Part shown: piece after piece, positions 51,091 to 60,267 of the stretch
Layout: every line of letters begins with the position of its first letter
Numbering within the stretch: position 1 is the first letter of the stretch
NCBI GenBank assembly: GCA_017643925.1
Contig: JAEPML010000009.1
Span: forward strand, 165,807 to 229,806
DNA from: Roseibium sp.
GTDB lineage: Bacteria > Pseudomonadota > Alphaproteobacteria > Rhizobiales > Stappiaceae
Length of the DNA: 64,000 nucleotides
Reading direction: 5' to 3'
The notes under the pieces: generated by a model
What the model was told of the DNA's origin: nothing
What the model saw: only the letters and a program-made list of their open reading frames with translations
Database searches by the model: none
Made by a program: the position numbers and the translations under genes

Positions 51091-52050
51091 ATGCGCGTCG
51101 TCTTGTTGCTGCTTTTGTTTTGGGCGCAAATTGTTGCTGTGAGCGAAGTTTCCGCCTCAGAAGATGAAGCAAACATCATCATGCTGACCTGGCGTGGTAA
51201 AACCGCTGCGGAAGTCGCGTTCGAAGAAGCGCTTGCAGCTTCAAACAAGAAGATCCGTATCACGCATTTTGATGCCGGCCGGGACAGGCGCGCTCTGGGT
51301 GAATATCTGCACTCCAACGAGGCTGAAATCCGGAGCGCGGATGTTGTCTACACGTTCGGGACCTTGACGGCACGCACCGTCAAGGCGTTTGGACTAAAAG
51401 GGGTTCCCCACGTCTTCAATATCGTTGCGGACCCAGTCGGAACGGGTCTGGTCGACAGCCTGGACAATCCGGGAGCGGACAGGACCGGCGCCAAAAACAC
51501 CGTTCCTCTGAGACCTGTCTTCGAAGTGCTGTGTGCGGCCACGCCGTTTTCAAAGGTTGCGGTTCTCTTTGATCCCCGGGAAGTGACCTCAGAGGCCCAG
51601 GTGTTTCAGTTGGAAGAAGCGCTTGCACCGTTGGGCAAAGCCGTGAAACCAGTTCGGTTTGTGCCGGATGCCGGGAATTTGAGCAATCAGACCGACTATA
51701 TCCGCAATCAGCTCTCTGATGTCGATCTGGTCTATATTCCTGCGGTTTCTTCTTATGTCGGCCAGACCGGACTGATCTCGGAAGTCAGTCCCAAAGATGC
51801 GGTGATCGTCGGGGCGATCGAAGCCTATGTCGGCAAGGGGGCAACCATCGCCATCGGCGTTGACTATTCGGAACGTGGTCGTACCGCAGCCGAGATGGTT
51901 CTTACCATTCTGGATGGCGTTTCACCTGAGGTTCTCCCGGTGAGGGAAGTCGCGATCGAGGACGCCATCATCGTGATCGACCAGGACGAACCGCGATCCA
52001 AAAAGATTGATGTGGACGCCATTGAAGGCATGGTTCGGGTCATCCAATAA
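51091..52050 (+). CDS. ABC-type substrate-binding protein (PF04392-like), orphan
   Basis: The 319-residue protein is read from the ATG at 51091 (GGGGAAG site). A signal peptide (VVLLLLLFWAQIVAVSEVSA) is followed by the TrpX-like binding-protein pattern: VVYTFGTLTARTVKAFGLKG, VPHVFNIVADPVGTGLVDS, then IGVDYSERGRTAAEMVLTIL. Families of this kind bind Tyr, Trp or related compounds. No permease or ATPase gene is adjacent. ttcA starts 135 nt downstream. Confidence 0.8.
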   Translation: MRVVLLLLLFWAQIVAVSEVSASEDEANIIMLTWRGKTAAEVAFEEALAASNKKIRITHFDAGRDRRALGEYLHSNEAEIRSADVVYTFGTLTARTVKAFGLKGVPHVFNIVADPVGTGLVDSLDNPGADRTGAKNTVPLRPVFEVLCAATPFSKVAVLFDPREVTSEAQVFQLEEALAPLGKAVKPVRFVPDAGNLSNQTDYIRNQLSDVDLVYIPAVSSYVGQTGLISEVSPKDAVIVGAIEAYVGKGATIAIGVDYSERGRTAAEMVLTILDGVSPEVLPVREVAIEDAIIVIDQDEPRSKKIDVDAIEGMVRVIQ

Positions 52051-52185
52051 GGCCATTCTTCTTGCCCGGAATGACAGAGGCAGGGTTTCGGGGGCATCAG
52101 GAGCAAAATGCTTGGCCGACGCAGGCAGATCCGCTATGTCAGCACGACACGTGACAGGTTTCGACAAGGCCCCAGGATTGCCCGA

Positions 52186-53130
52186 ATGAACGATATTGCA
52201 AGCGACAGCGTTGACACGGAAATTCCTGCGATCCTGAGGGATGCGCCGTCCAGCGTGGAATTCAAGAAACTGCGCAAGCGTTTGCTGCGGCAAACCCGTG
52301 AGGCGATCGCGGACTTCGGGATGGTAACGGGCGGTGCCGGACGTGAGGACAGGCCCAAATGGCTGGTCTGTCTTTCGGGCGGCAAGGACAGCTACACCCT
52401 GCTGGCGGTCCTGATTGAACTGAAATGGCGTGGGCTGCTGCCCGTGGACCTGATTGCTTGCAACCTCGATCAGGCGCAGCCCGGGTTTCCTGCCGACATC
52501 CTGCCAAAATTCTTCGAGGACAACGGCATCGAGCATCTGATCATTCGCGAAGACACCTATTCAATCGTCACCGACAAGATACCTGAGCATCGCACCTATT
52601 GCTCGCTGTGTTCTCGCCTGCGCCGTGGAATTCTCTACAGGGTTGCTCGGGAACAGGGGTGTGAGGCAATCGTTCTGGGTCATCACCGGGAAGATATTCT
52701 CGAGACCTTCTTCATGAACCTCTTTCACGGCGGCCGTCTGGCGTCGATGCCACCGAAACTGGTCAATGACGAGGGAGATCTCCTGGTCCTGCGTCCGCTT
52801 GCCTATTGCGCGGAAAGCGATATCGCCCGTTTCGCGACAGGCCTGCAGTTTCCGATCATTCCCTGCAATCTGTGCGGTTCGCAGGATGGTTTGCAGCGTG
52901 AAGAGGTAAAGAAAATGCTGCAGGGCTGGGAAAAGGCATCACCGGGCCGTCTCGGGGTCATGGCACGGGCGCTGGGCCATACACGCCCCTCGCATCTCCT
53001 CGACCGGTCGCTCTACGACTTCGTCAATTTGCGCCCGGCAGATGGCTCACCAGGGGGCGAGGCCGGTGAAGCCGAGGAGCCCTGCGGGGCCAGCCTGGCG
53101 ATGACGGCGAAGCTTTTTGCGGCTGAGTGA
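52186..53130 (+). CDS. ttcA: tRNA 2-thiocytidine synthetase
   Basis: The 314-residue PP-loop enzyme is read from ATG 52186. The PP-loop [16 protein letters not shown] is near residue 62. The two Fe-S cysteine pairs are present in [13 protein letters not shown] and [15 protein letters not shown]. It thiolates C32 of several tRNAs using a labile 4Fe-4S cluster. The C-terminal tail ([17 protein letters not shown]) is low complexity. It ends 12 nt before the converging LysR gene. Confidence 0.93.
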   Translation: MNDIASDSVDTEIPAILRDAPSSVEFKKLRKRLLRQTREAIADFGMVTGGAGREDRPKWLVCLSGGKDSYTLLAVLIELKWRGLLPVDLIACNLDQAQPGFPADILPKFFEDNGIEHLIIREDTYSIVTDKIPEHRTYCSLCSRLRRGILYRVAREQGCEAIVLGHHREDILETFFMNLFHGGRLASMPPKLVNDEGDLLVLRPLAYCAESDIARFATGLQFPIIPCNLCGSQDGLQREEVKKMLQGWEKASPGRLGVMARALGHTRPSHLLDRSLYDFVNLRPADGSPGGEAGEAEEPCGASLAMTAKLFAAE

Positions 53131-53142
53131 CCTCAATCCCGC

Positions 53143-54021
53143 CTAGCCCGCAAACAAGCCGCGTATCCAGCCTTCTACCCGTCTGCTGCCTGCGCTTCTT
53201 GATGCTTGCCTGTCGTTGTGTATCAGGTAGTGGTCCTGCCCGGAGGGCACCTTGATGTCAAACGGGATCGCGATGCGACCAGAATCCTCCAGGCGGCGGG
53301 CCACGCGCTCCAGCAGCAGGGCGACACCACCCTTGGAGGTGACCCATTCAACGGCCGCAAGTGATGTATCCACCGTGACGTTTGCCTGTGTGTTCGGCGC
53401 TTCCGTGTCGATGGCTTCGAAGTAGCGCGTCCAATGATCGTCAAAGCCAAGTATTTGCACGCGGCGTTGGCTCTTGAGTGCCCGAAGTGAGCCAAGTTCC
53501 GAAACAAGGTCGGGATGACAGACCGGTACAACGTGTTCAGTACCCAATGATTCAGAATGCACTCCGGGCCAGTTGCCGGTTCCAAGCCGGATTTCAATGT
53601 CGATCCCTTTCTCAAGCACCGTATCTGCCCAAATTGCCGACAGCAGGCGAATGTTGAGTTCCGGGTTCTCTTCCTGAAACCGAGGCAGGCTTGGAGCGAT
53701 AAGCAGGACCGCCTCCGAGATCGGTGCACGGATCGTGACCGTGCCAGGTGTTCGCTTCCCAAAAAGGCTTTCTGTCGATACCGCGAGGTCCTGCAAGGCC
53801 TTGCGCACGGAAGGCAGATAGGCCCGGCCGCTCTCGGTCAGAGACACCTTGCGAGTGGTGCGTTCGAGCAAATGGTGTCCGAGTTGACTTTCAAGTGCGC
53901 TGATGTGGTTGCTGACGGCTGCTTGCGTCAGACCAAGCTCGTTGCCTGCCGCAGTGAAACTGCCAAGGCGACTGGCGGCTTCGAAACTGCGGAGCCAGAG
54001 AAGGTTCGGAAGCGATTGCAT
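53143..54021 (-). CDS. LysR-family regulator, GcvA-like
   Basis: This 292-residue LTTR has an HTH at about 9-66 (SFEAASRLGSFTAAGNELGL, ALESQLGHHLLERTTR) and a GcvA-type effector domain. It is divergent from the dehydrogenase operon at 54136, with 114 bp between, and so is its likely regulator. Confidence 0.88.
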   Translation of the reverse strand: MQSLPNLLWLRSFEAASRLGSFTAAGNELGLTQAAVSNHISALESQLGHHLLERTTRKVSLTESGRAYLPSVRKALQDLAVSTESLFGKRTPGTVTIRAPISEAVLLIAPSLPRFQEENPELNIRLLSAIWADTVLEKGIDIEIRLGTGNWPGVHSESLGTEHVVPVCHPDLVSELGSLRALKSQRRVQILGFDDHWTRYFEAIDTEAPNTQANVTVDTSLAAVEWVTSKGGVALLLERVARRLEDSGRIAIPFDIKVPSGQDHYLIHNDRQASRSAGSRRVEGWIRGLFAG

Positions 54022-54135
54022 TCGATTAATTCATAAGAAAAACAAGGTAATGTCCATTAATTATTTCGTTTCTATTTTATTTTGAGAAGGCGCAGGCTGA
54101 ATCGTATTGCAGGTTCAATCGGAAAGGCGCTTTGC

Positions 54136-55110
54136 ATGCGTGTCGGGTTCATCGGTCTGGGCAATGTCGGCGGAAAACTGGCCGGCAGTATCCTTCGCAA
54201 CGGGTTTGAACTGGTCGTTCATGACCTGGATACGTCTCTCGTCGACAGGTTCGTGGCCATTGGGGCCGTTCGTGGGGACGGCCCGCGGCAACTGGCCGAA
54301 AGCTGCGATGTTGTCATCACTTGCCTGCCGAGCCCGTCCGCCTGTTCCGCTGTAGTTGAAGGTGAAGGGGGCATCCTTGAGGGGATGGGCCCCGGCAAGA
54401 TCTGGGCGGAAATGTCGACGACAGATGCCAGCGAGACTCGACGCCTTGCCGATTTGGTCATCGCCAGGGGTGCCGAGGCGATCGAATGCCCTGTTTCGGG
54501 GGGCTGCCACCGGGCAGCAACCGGCAATATCTCGATCTTTGCAGGTTGCACGCGGAACACGTTTGAAAAGGCGCTGCCATTCCTGACGGTTCTTGGACGC
54601 CGGGTGCTGCATACGGGTGATATTGGCTCGGCCTCGGTCCTCAAGGTGGTGACCAACTACCTGGCAACGGCCAATCTGGTCTCGCTGGCCGAAGCGCTCG
54701 TGACCTGCAAGGCTGCCGGCATGGACCTGAACACGTCCTATGAGGCGATCCGGATTTCGTCGGGCAATTCCTTTGTCCACGAAACCGAAAGCCAGGTGAT
54801 CCTGAACGGCTCCCGGGACATTTCCTTCACCATGGACCTTGTTGCCAAGGACATCGGCCTGTTCCAGTCCATTGCGGAAGCCAATGACGTGCCACTGGAA
54901 CTCTCGCCGATGCTCAACCGGATCTTTGCCGACGCAATCGACCGCTTTGGTCCACGTGAATTGTCGCCCAATATCATCCGTCGCCTCGAAGACGCTACGG
55001 GACTGGATATTCGGGCACCCGGGTTCCCGCCGGAAATGCTTGACGACGAGCCGGAAGAGGCCGGATATGAAGTGGTGCCGAAGCGCGGCGAGATGACCGC
55101 AAGCGCGTGA
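54136..55110 (+). CDS. 3-hydroxyisobutyrate-dehydrogenase-family oxidoreductase
   Basis: This is a 324-residue beta-hydroxyacid dehydrogenase from ATG 54136. The NAD(P) motif VGFIGLGNVGGKLAGS is at the N-terminus. The substrate motif is ECPVSGGCHRAATGNIS (about 119), and the catalytic Lys is in SVLKVVTNYLATAN (about 173). It oxidises or reduces a short hydroxyacid with NAD(P). The aldehyde dehydrogenase gene follows at once, suggesting a hydroxyacid-semialdehyde catabolic pair. Confidence 0.88.
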   Translation: MRVGFIGLGNVGGKLAGSILRNGFELVVHDLDTSLVDRFVAIGAVRGDGPRQLAESCDVVITCLPSPSACSAVVEGEGGILEGMGPGKIWAEMSTTDASETRRLADLVIARGAEAIECPVSGGCHRAATGNISIFAGCTRNTFEKALPFLTVLGRRVLHTGDIGSASVLKVVTNYLATANLVSLAEALVTCKAAGMDLNTSYEAIRISSGNSFVHETESQVILNGSRDISFTMDLVAKDIGLFQSIAEANDVPLELSPMLNRIFADAIDRFGPRELSPNIIRRLEDATGLDIRAPGFPPEMLDDEPEEAGYEVVPKRGEMTASA

Positions 55111-55124
55111 ACAAGAAAGACACA

Positions 55125-56552
55125 ATGATGATCGAGAAACGGCAATTCTATATTGGCGGTGCCTGGGTAAACCCGGTTGAACCCAGAGATCTCGAGGTCA
55201 TCAACCCGGCAACCGAACAACCGGTCGCCGTCATTTCACTCGGTGGTGCAGTTGATGTCGACAGGGCTGTCGCGGCAGCGCGCGACGCCTTTCCTTCCTG
55301 GGCCGAAACCGGTGTTGATGAGCGCGCTGCCTTGCTCGAAAAGATCATCGAGATCTATGAGCGCCGCGCACCGGAAATGGATGAAGCGATCCGCCTGGAA
55401 ATGGGGGCGCCCGTAACGTTTGCGCGTGAACAGCAGACGCCGTCCGGGACAGGACATTTGCAGTCGACACTGGAAGCGCTCAGGGCGCATGAGTTCGAGC
55501 GACCCAGCCCGCGCGGCGGCAGCCTGTTGCGTGATGAACCTATTGGCATCTGCGGCCTGATCACACCGTGGAACTGGCCGATCAACCAGATCGTTGCCAA
55601 GGTTGCGCCGGCGCTGGCCGCCGGTTGCACGCTTGTGCTCAAGCCGAGCGAAATTGCACCGCTGTCCGGATTGCTCTTTGCCGAGATCGTCCACGAGGCA
55701 GGATGCCCGAAGGGGGTTTTCAATCTTGTCAATGGAGAGGGACCGGGCGTCGGGACCGCCATGTCCGCCCATCCAGGCATCGACATGATGTCCTTCACGG
55801 GATCGACGCGCGCCGGCATTGCCGTGTCGCAAAGCGCAGCTATTACGGTCAAGCGCGTCGCACTGGAACTCGGTGGCAAGTCTCCAAACCTGCTCTTTGC
55901 CGATGCCGACCTGGAATCGGCGATCCGGTTCTCCATCGAGAGCTGTTTTTCCAATTCAGGCCAGTCCTGCGACGCCCCGACCCGCCTGTTTGTTCAGCGC
56001 GAGGTCTATGATGAGGTCCTCGAACTGGCGGCAAGGATTGCCAGTGGAATTGCTGTGGGTGACCCGGCCGAGGAGGGTGACCACATCGGGCCGGTGATCA
56101 GCGAATTGCAGTTTGAAAGGATCCAGGGACATATCGACCGGGGCGTTGCAGACGGCGCGCGCCTGTTGGCGGGTGGTCCGGGAAAACCGGAGGGTTTCGA
56201 GACCGGCTATTTTGTCCGGCCGACGGTGTTCGCGGACGTCACCAACCAGATGTCGATTGCCCGCAACGAGATCTTCGGTCCTGTTCTGGTGATCATTCCC
56301 TTCGACACGGAGGATGAAGCCATCGAGATGGCCAATGACACGCCATATGGCCTGGCCGCCTATCTCCAGACCGGAAACCCGGAACGCGCCCTGCGCGTTG
56401 CCCGGAAACTGCGGGCCGGCAGCATATATATCAATGGCGAAAGCCCGGACTGGGACGTTCCCTTTGGCGGCTACAAGCAATCTGGCAATGGCCGCGAATA
56501 CGGCCAGTTCGGCCTTGAGGACTTCCTGGAACTCAAGGCGATTACCGGGTGA
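55125..56552 (+). CDS. NAD(P)-dependent aldehyde dehydrogenase
   Basis: This 475-residue ALDH has TPWNWPINQIVAKVAPALA, the catalytic Glu in ALELGGKSPN (about 252) and the catalytic Cys in SNSGQSCDAPTRL (about 286). NEIFGPVLVIIPFD is near the C-terminus. I use ATG 55125; a GTG at 55107 overlapping the previous stop is an alternative. Substrate unknown; it probably acts with the dehydrogenase just upstream. Confidence 0.9.
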   Translation: MMIEKRQFYIGGAWVNPVEPRDLEVINPATEQPVAVISLGGAVDVDRAVAAARDAFPSWAETGVDERAALLEKIIEIYERRAPEMDEAIRLEMGAPVTFAREQQTPSGTGHLQSTLEALRAHEFERPSPRGGSLLRDEPIGICGLITPWNWPINQIVAKVAPALAAGCTLVLKPSEIAPLSGLLFAEIVHEAGCPKGVFNLVNGEGPGVGTAMSAHPGIDMMSFTGSTRAGIAVSQSAAITVKRVALELGGKSPNLLFADADLESAIRFSIESCFSNSGQSCDAPTRLFVQREVYDEVLELAARIASGIAVGDPAEEGDHIGPVISELQFERIQGHIDRGVADGARLLAGGPGKPEGFETGYFVRPTVFADVTNQMSIARNEIFGPVLVIIPFDTEDEAIEMANDTPYGLAAYLQTGNPERALRVARKLRAGSIYINGESPDWDVPFGGYKQSGNGREYGQFGLEDFLELKAITG

Positions 56553-56566
56553 ACCGAAACAACGGA

Positions 56567-57433
56567 CTACTCTCCAAAGGCCGAGCGAACAGCTGATCGG
56601 ATAGCGTCAGAAATCTCCGGTGATCTGAAGGATCTGGAAGCGGACAGCACGAGTTTCGACGTGGGCGTCAGACCAAGTCCGAAATCCGGTGGAAGGACAG
56701 ACAGGCCTGGATGCAAGGATGACCGACCGACAAGGCCAATGGCTATGCCGGCTTCGACAGCCGCGAGCACGCCGGAAACGCTCTGGCTTGAATAGACGAC
56801 ACGGTGGGGCCGGTTCAGCTGGTTGAGCGATGTGATGGCTGCATCGCGCCACCAGCAGGCGTGATCGAACAAAGCGACAGGTAGAGGATCGACCCCGGAT
56901 AGGTCGGTATGGGTTGCCCGGACCCAGCAGGTTGGGTCTTCGTAAACCAGCTCTTCTCCCGACCCCGCCTCTTCCACTTCGTAGACCGCCATGTCGAGCT
57001 GTCCCCCGTTCAGGGCGCCCGGAAAGCCGGTGCTCAGGGCGCAGGTCACTTCCAGTTCAACGAGCGGGTGCGTCCTTGAAAATTCGGCAATGATCTGTGC
57101 CAGTCGCGTGCGGCCGTGATCGTCGGGTATCGCGAGCCGCAGCTTTCCCTGAATGTGGTCCCCGGCAAATTCCTGCAGCGTCAGATCAAGTCTGTGCGTG
57201 ACATCGCTCGCAACCGGCAGCAGGCGTTTTCCGGCTTCAGTCAATTGTATGCCTCTGCCATGGCGCATGAAGACCGCTTGGCCGAGGATTGTTTCCAGAC
57301 GCTTGATCTGCAGACTTGTTGCTGATTGCGATCGGTTGATCAGGTTTGCGCCATCCGTAACGCTTCCCGCCTTTGAAACCGCGAGAAACGTGCGCAACAG
57401 GTCACTGTCGAGATTTTCCATTTGTTTTTTCAA
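56567..57433 (-). CDS. LysR-family regulator
   Basis: The 288-residue LTTR has an HTH near the N-terminus (LRTFLAVSKAGSVTDGANLI, KRLETILGQAVFMRHGRG) and an effector domain with LRLAIPDDHGRTRLAQII. It converges on the ALDH gene, 14 nt away, and is divergent from the permease at 57507 (73-bp gap), which it probably controls. Confidence 0.88.
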   Translation of the reverse strand: MKKQMENLDSDLLRTFLAVSKAGSVTDGANLINRSQSATSLQIKRLETILGQAVFMRHGRGIQLTEAGKRLLPVASDVTHRLDLTLQEFAGDHIQGKLRLAIPDDHGRTRLAQIIAEFSRTHPLVELEVTCALSTGFPGALNGGQLDMAVYEVEEAGSGEELVYEDPTCWVRATHTDLSGVDPLPVALFDHACWWRDAAITSLNQLNRPHRVVYSSQSVSGVLAAVEAGIAIGLVGRSSLHPGLSVLPPDFGLGLTPTSKLVLSASRSFRSPEISDAIRSAVRSAFGE

Positions 57434-57506
57434 TGTCTGATATTGAATCTATGCGTTTCATTTATGTCTTGATGGCCACTACTTTGCAAATGCAAAGGAG
57501 ACATTC

Positions 57507-58529
57507 ATGGCCGAACAAAGTCTGACCGGTCTTCCCGTACGCCGATTGGGGCGACCGATACTCCTGGCCGGTGGACTGTTTGTTCTGTCTGCAGTTCTCT
57601 GGCCTGAAGAAACCTGGGCTGCCAGCGTCTTTATGCTGCGGAGCCTTGTTCTGATCCTGCCGATTGTTGTGCCGGGCATTGTTCTGGCGGCTTGGATTGT
57701 CGCCAGCGGCGCGGATGCGCATATCACGCGTGCATTCGAGGGCAGGGTGGCCCGTGCGGTTTTTGCGGCATCGCTGATCGGGGCGTTGACGCCTGTTTGC
57801 GGCGTCACTGTGTTGCCGCTGATGGCCGGGCTTCTGGCGGTTGGCGTGCCTCTGGCACCGATCATGGCGTTCTGGCTGTCTTCCCCCGTAACCGATCCTG
57901 CGATGCTGGCCACAACGGCGGCAACGCTTGGTGTTTCGTTTGCCATTGGAAAGACCGTCGCGGCATTCGGACTTGGTCTTTATGGGGGCGGCCTGACGGC
58001 ACTGTTCACTCACAGGAACCAGGCACAGTCGGCGCTGAGGGACAACGCCCTGGTGAGTGGCCTGAACGGTTCCGGCACGTGCCGTCAACAGAGTTTCGAG
58101 CCGCTGATCTGGAACTCTCCTTCGCGGCGACGCGCTTTCTACAGGCAAGCGAAATCGACGGTCAGGCTCATGCTGATCTGCCTAGTGCCGGCCTTTTTTG
58201 CCGAATATGCGCTCAACGCAATGATCGAACCCGGATCACTCGCCGCCTTTGTCGGGGAAGGCAACTGGTGGGCAATCCCCGCAGCTGTTCTGGTTGGAGC
58301 ACCTGCCTATATCGACGGTTACGCCGCGCTGCCCCTGACCCGCAGCCTCGTTGAGAACGGAATGTCGCAAGGCGCCGCGCTGGCCTTTCTCGTGTCCGGC
58401 GGTGTTGTCAGCATCTGGGGTGCCATGGCCATTGCACCGGTTCTCAAATTGAAACCCTTCCTGCTTTATCTTGGGCTGGCGGTCACGGGTTCTCTCGCGG
58501 CGGGATATGCCTTCGAGTGGATCATTTGA
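57507..58529 (+). CDS. YraQ-like (DUF318) membrane permease
   Basis: The 340-residue membrane protein has eight or more hydrophobic segments in two similar halves. The first half has SLIGALTPVCGVTVLPLMAG and the second VLVGAPAYIDGYAALPLTRS, a pattern of the PF03773 permease family. AAGGAG lies 7 nt before the ATG. Members are linked to organic or metalloid export, but the substrate here is unknown. Confidence 0.82.
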   Translation: MAEQSLTGLPVRRLGRPILLAGGLFVLSAVLWPEETWAASVFMLRSLVLILPIVVPGIVLAAWIVASGADAHITRAFEGRVARAVFAASLIGALTPVCGVTVLPLMAGLLAVGVPLAPIMAFWLSSPVTDPAMLATTAATLGVSFAIGKTVAAFGLGLYGGGLTALFTHRNQAQSALRDNALVSGLNGSGTCRQQSFEPLIWNSPSRRRAFYRQAKSTVRLMLICLVPAFFAEYALNAMIEPGSLAAFVGEGNWWAIPAAVLVGAPAYIDGYAALPLTRSLVENGMSQGAALAFLVSGGVVSIWGAMAIAPVLKLKPFLLYLGLAVTGSLAAGYAFEWII

Positions 58530-58613
58530 AAACCGTGCGGTGGCGCACATTGCCTGATCCGGCTGATCGGCGCCTGGGTCAAGACCAGAGCTTGTCTATT
58601 GTGAAGTGAGTAA

Positions 58614-58632
58614 GGGCAGCCGTTGGCTGCCC
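58614..58632. terminator. Hairpin between the permease and flavin reductase genes
   Basis: Perfect 8-bp stem GGGCAGCC/GGCTGCCC with a 3-nt loop and a weak T-rich tail. It lies between converging stops at 58529 and 58651 and probably serves both. Confidence 0.5.
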
Positions 58633-58650
58633 GTCTCTTCATTACGATGC

Positions 58651-59211
58651 TCAGGCAGGCTCCAGGGCAAGTGTCGCCAGCGCGTCGCCGAGCTTCCGGA
58701 TGTCTTCTGCCCGGGTCAGACGGCCTGTTTCTGCGTCAAAAGCGTCGTACCAGGACCCAACACCGTGCGACGCGCGGATGTCGCCCGCGAAGAACGGCGC
58801 ACTGGCGATCTGGGACTGGAGCACACCTGCTCCGCCACGTCCTCCCGGCGACGCCGCCAGGATAACCATCGGCTTGTTCTGCCAGAGCTTCATGTCGATC
58901 CGGCTCATCCAGTCAAAGATGTTCTTCCAGGCTGCGGTGACGCTGCCGTTATGCTCCGCGAAGGAAATCAAGATGGCATCTGCGGAGCCGATCTTTTCGA
59001 AAAACGTACGGGCCTCGGCCGGAATGCCGCTCTCCTGTTCCCGGTCAACGGAATAGATCGGCATTTCAAAATCGTTGAGGTCAAGGACTTCGAACTCGGC
59101 ACGATCGTCAATTTCGGACTTGAAACGTCCGATGGCATGGTCGAGCAGGGTACGGTTGATGGATTTGCGGCTGTTGGAAGCGGCGAAAGCAAGGATTTTC
59201 ATGTTTGTCAT
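58651..59211 (-). CDS. NADPH-dependent FMN reductase / quinone reductase
   Basis: This 186-residue flavodoxin-fold enzyme has the FMN phosphate loop region AASNSRKSINRTLLDHAI, ISFAEHNGSVTAAWKNIFDW (the ring-binding loop) and ASPGGRGGAGVLQSQI. It reduces FMN, quinones or azo compounds with NAD(P)H. It is divergent from a LysR gene with 117 bp between, its likely regulator. Confidence 0.88.
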   Translation of the reverse strand: MTNMKILAFAASNSRKSINRTLLDHAIGRFKSEIDDRAEFEVLDLNDFEMPIYSVDREQESGIPAEARTFFEKIGSADAILISFAEHNGSVTAAWKNIFDWMSRIDMKLWQNKPMVILAASPGGRGGAGVLQSQIASAPFFAGDIRASHGVGSWYDAFDAETGRLTRAEDIRKLGDALATLALEPA

Positions 59212-59328
59212 CCCGTTTGGAAACTCAAGTCGTTGCTAAGATGGGATGGACACATTGCGCGCGCAATCTATCGAAATGCGCATCATATGCGCGTTGATGC
59301 GACATATCTCTCTGTGTTACTGAGGGAC

Positions 59329-60198
59329 ATGGATCACTGGATGGAATTGCGGACGGCCCTGATGGTTGCACGCCTAGGCACGGTCAGCGCTGCAGCCGAA
59401 GCGCTCGGTGTGCACCGGGCAACGATCAATCGGCATGTGGAAACCCTGGAGACGGTTCTCGGGGCACCGTTGTTTCACCGGCACGCACGCGGTTACACGC
59501 TGACCGATGCGGGCGAGGACATGCTCGATGTGGCGAACCGGGCCGAGGAGATGTTTTCAGACCTGGAGGGCCGGAGCAGGGGACGGGCGGGCCAACTCTC
59601 CGGGGACCTTAGGGTGACTGCCCTGATCGGAATGGTCTCGCTGGTCATGCCGGCGATCAAGGCCTTTCACCTGGCTCATCCGGAGACACCGGTAGAGTTT
59701 GTGGCGGGGTCGAAACTGGCGCGGCTCGAACACGGTGAAGCCCATGTCGCGTTCCGGGCAGGCACAAAGCCCCAGGAACCTGACTATGTCGTTCTGCCCT
59801 TTCGACAATTCAGGTTCGGACTCTATGCAAGCAGGGACTATGTGAACCGCAAGGGCATGCCTGAAAACGGCGATTTTTCCGGTCACAGCTTTGTCGGTAC
59901 CGTCGGCGAACCATCTCCTATCCCTTACACCACGTGGATGGATCGCAACGTTCGCCCCGAAGGCCTCAGTTTCAGAACCAGCGACCAGCAGGTGATGTTC
60001 GCTGCCGTCCGACAAGGTTTTGGTCTCGGCTTCCTTGCGGATCACGACACGGTCGGCGACGCGGATCTCGTGGAAATCATTCCGCCCGATGATGCCTGGC
60101 TCGCCAACATCTGGATCGTGACCCATGTAGACCTGCACCGGACCGCCAAGGTGCAGGAGTTTTTGCGCTTTGTGCGACAAGAAGCCCAGCAGGGCTGA
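59329..60198 (+). CDS. LysR-family regulator
   Basis: A 289-residue LTTR from ATG 59329 (GAGGG just upstream; the next Met is four codons on). HTH: RLGTVSAAAEALGVHRATIN with HVETLETVLGAPLFHRHARG. It is of the type paired with flavin or quinone reductases. The gene lies divergent from the flavin reductase. It ends 69 nt before the DUF427-cyclase gene. Confidence 0.85.
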   Translation: MDHWMELRTALMVARLGTVSAAAEALGVHRATINRHVETLETVLGAPLFHRHARGYTLTDAGEDMLDVANRAEEMFSDLEGRSRGRAGQLSGDLRVTALIGMVSLVMPAIKAFHLAHPETPVEFVAGSKLARLEHGEAHVAFRAGTKPQEPDYVVLPFRQFRFGLYASRDYVNRKGMPENGDFSGHSFVGTVGEPSPIPYTTWMDRNVRPEGLSFRTSDQQVMFAAVRQGFGLGFLADHDTVGDADLVEIIPPDDAWLANIWIVTHVDLHRTAKVQEFLRFVRQEAQQG

Positions 60199-60267
60199 AG
60201 GCACACCTTCTGGTGAATGCGGTCATCGTGACTGGACACGAATCCATCGGTTTCCTATGTCTTGGCC

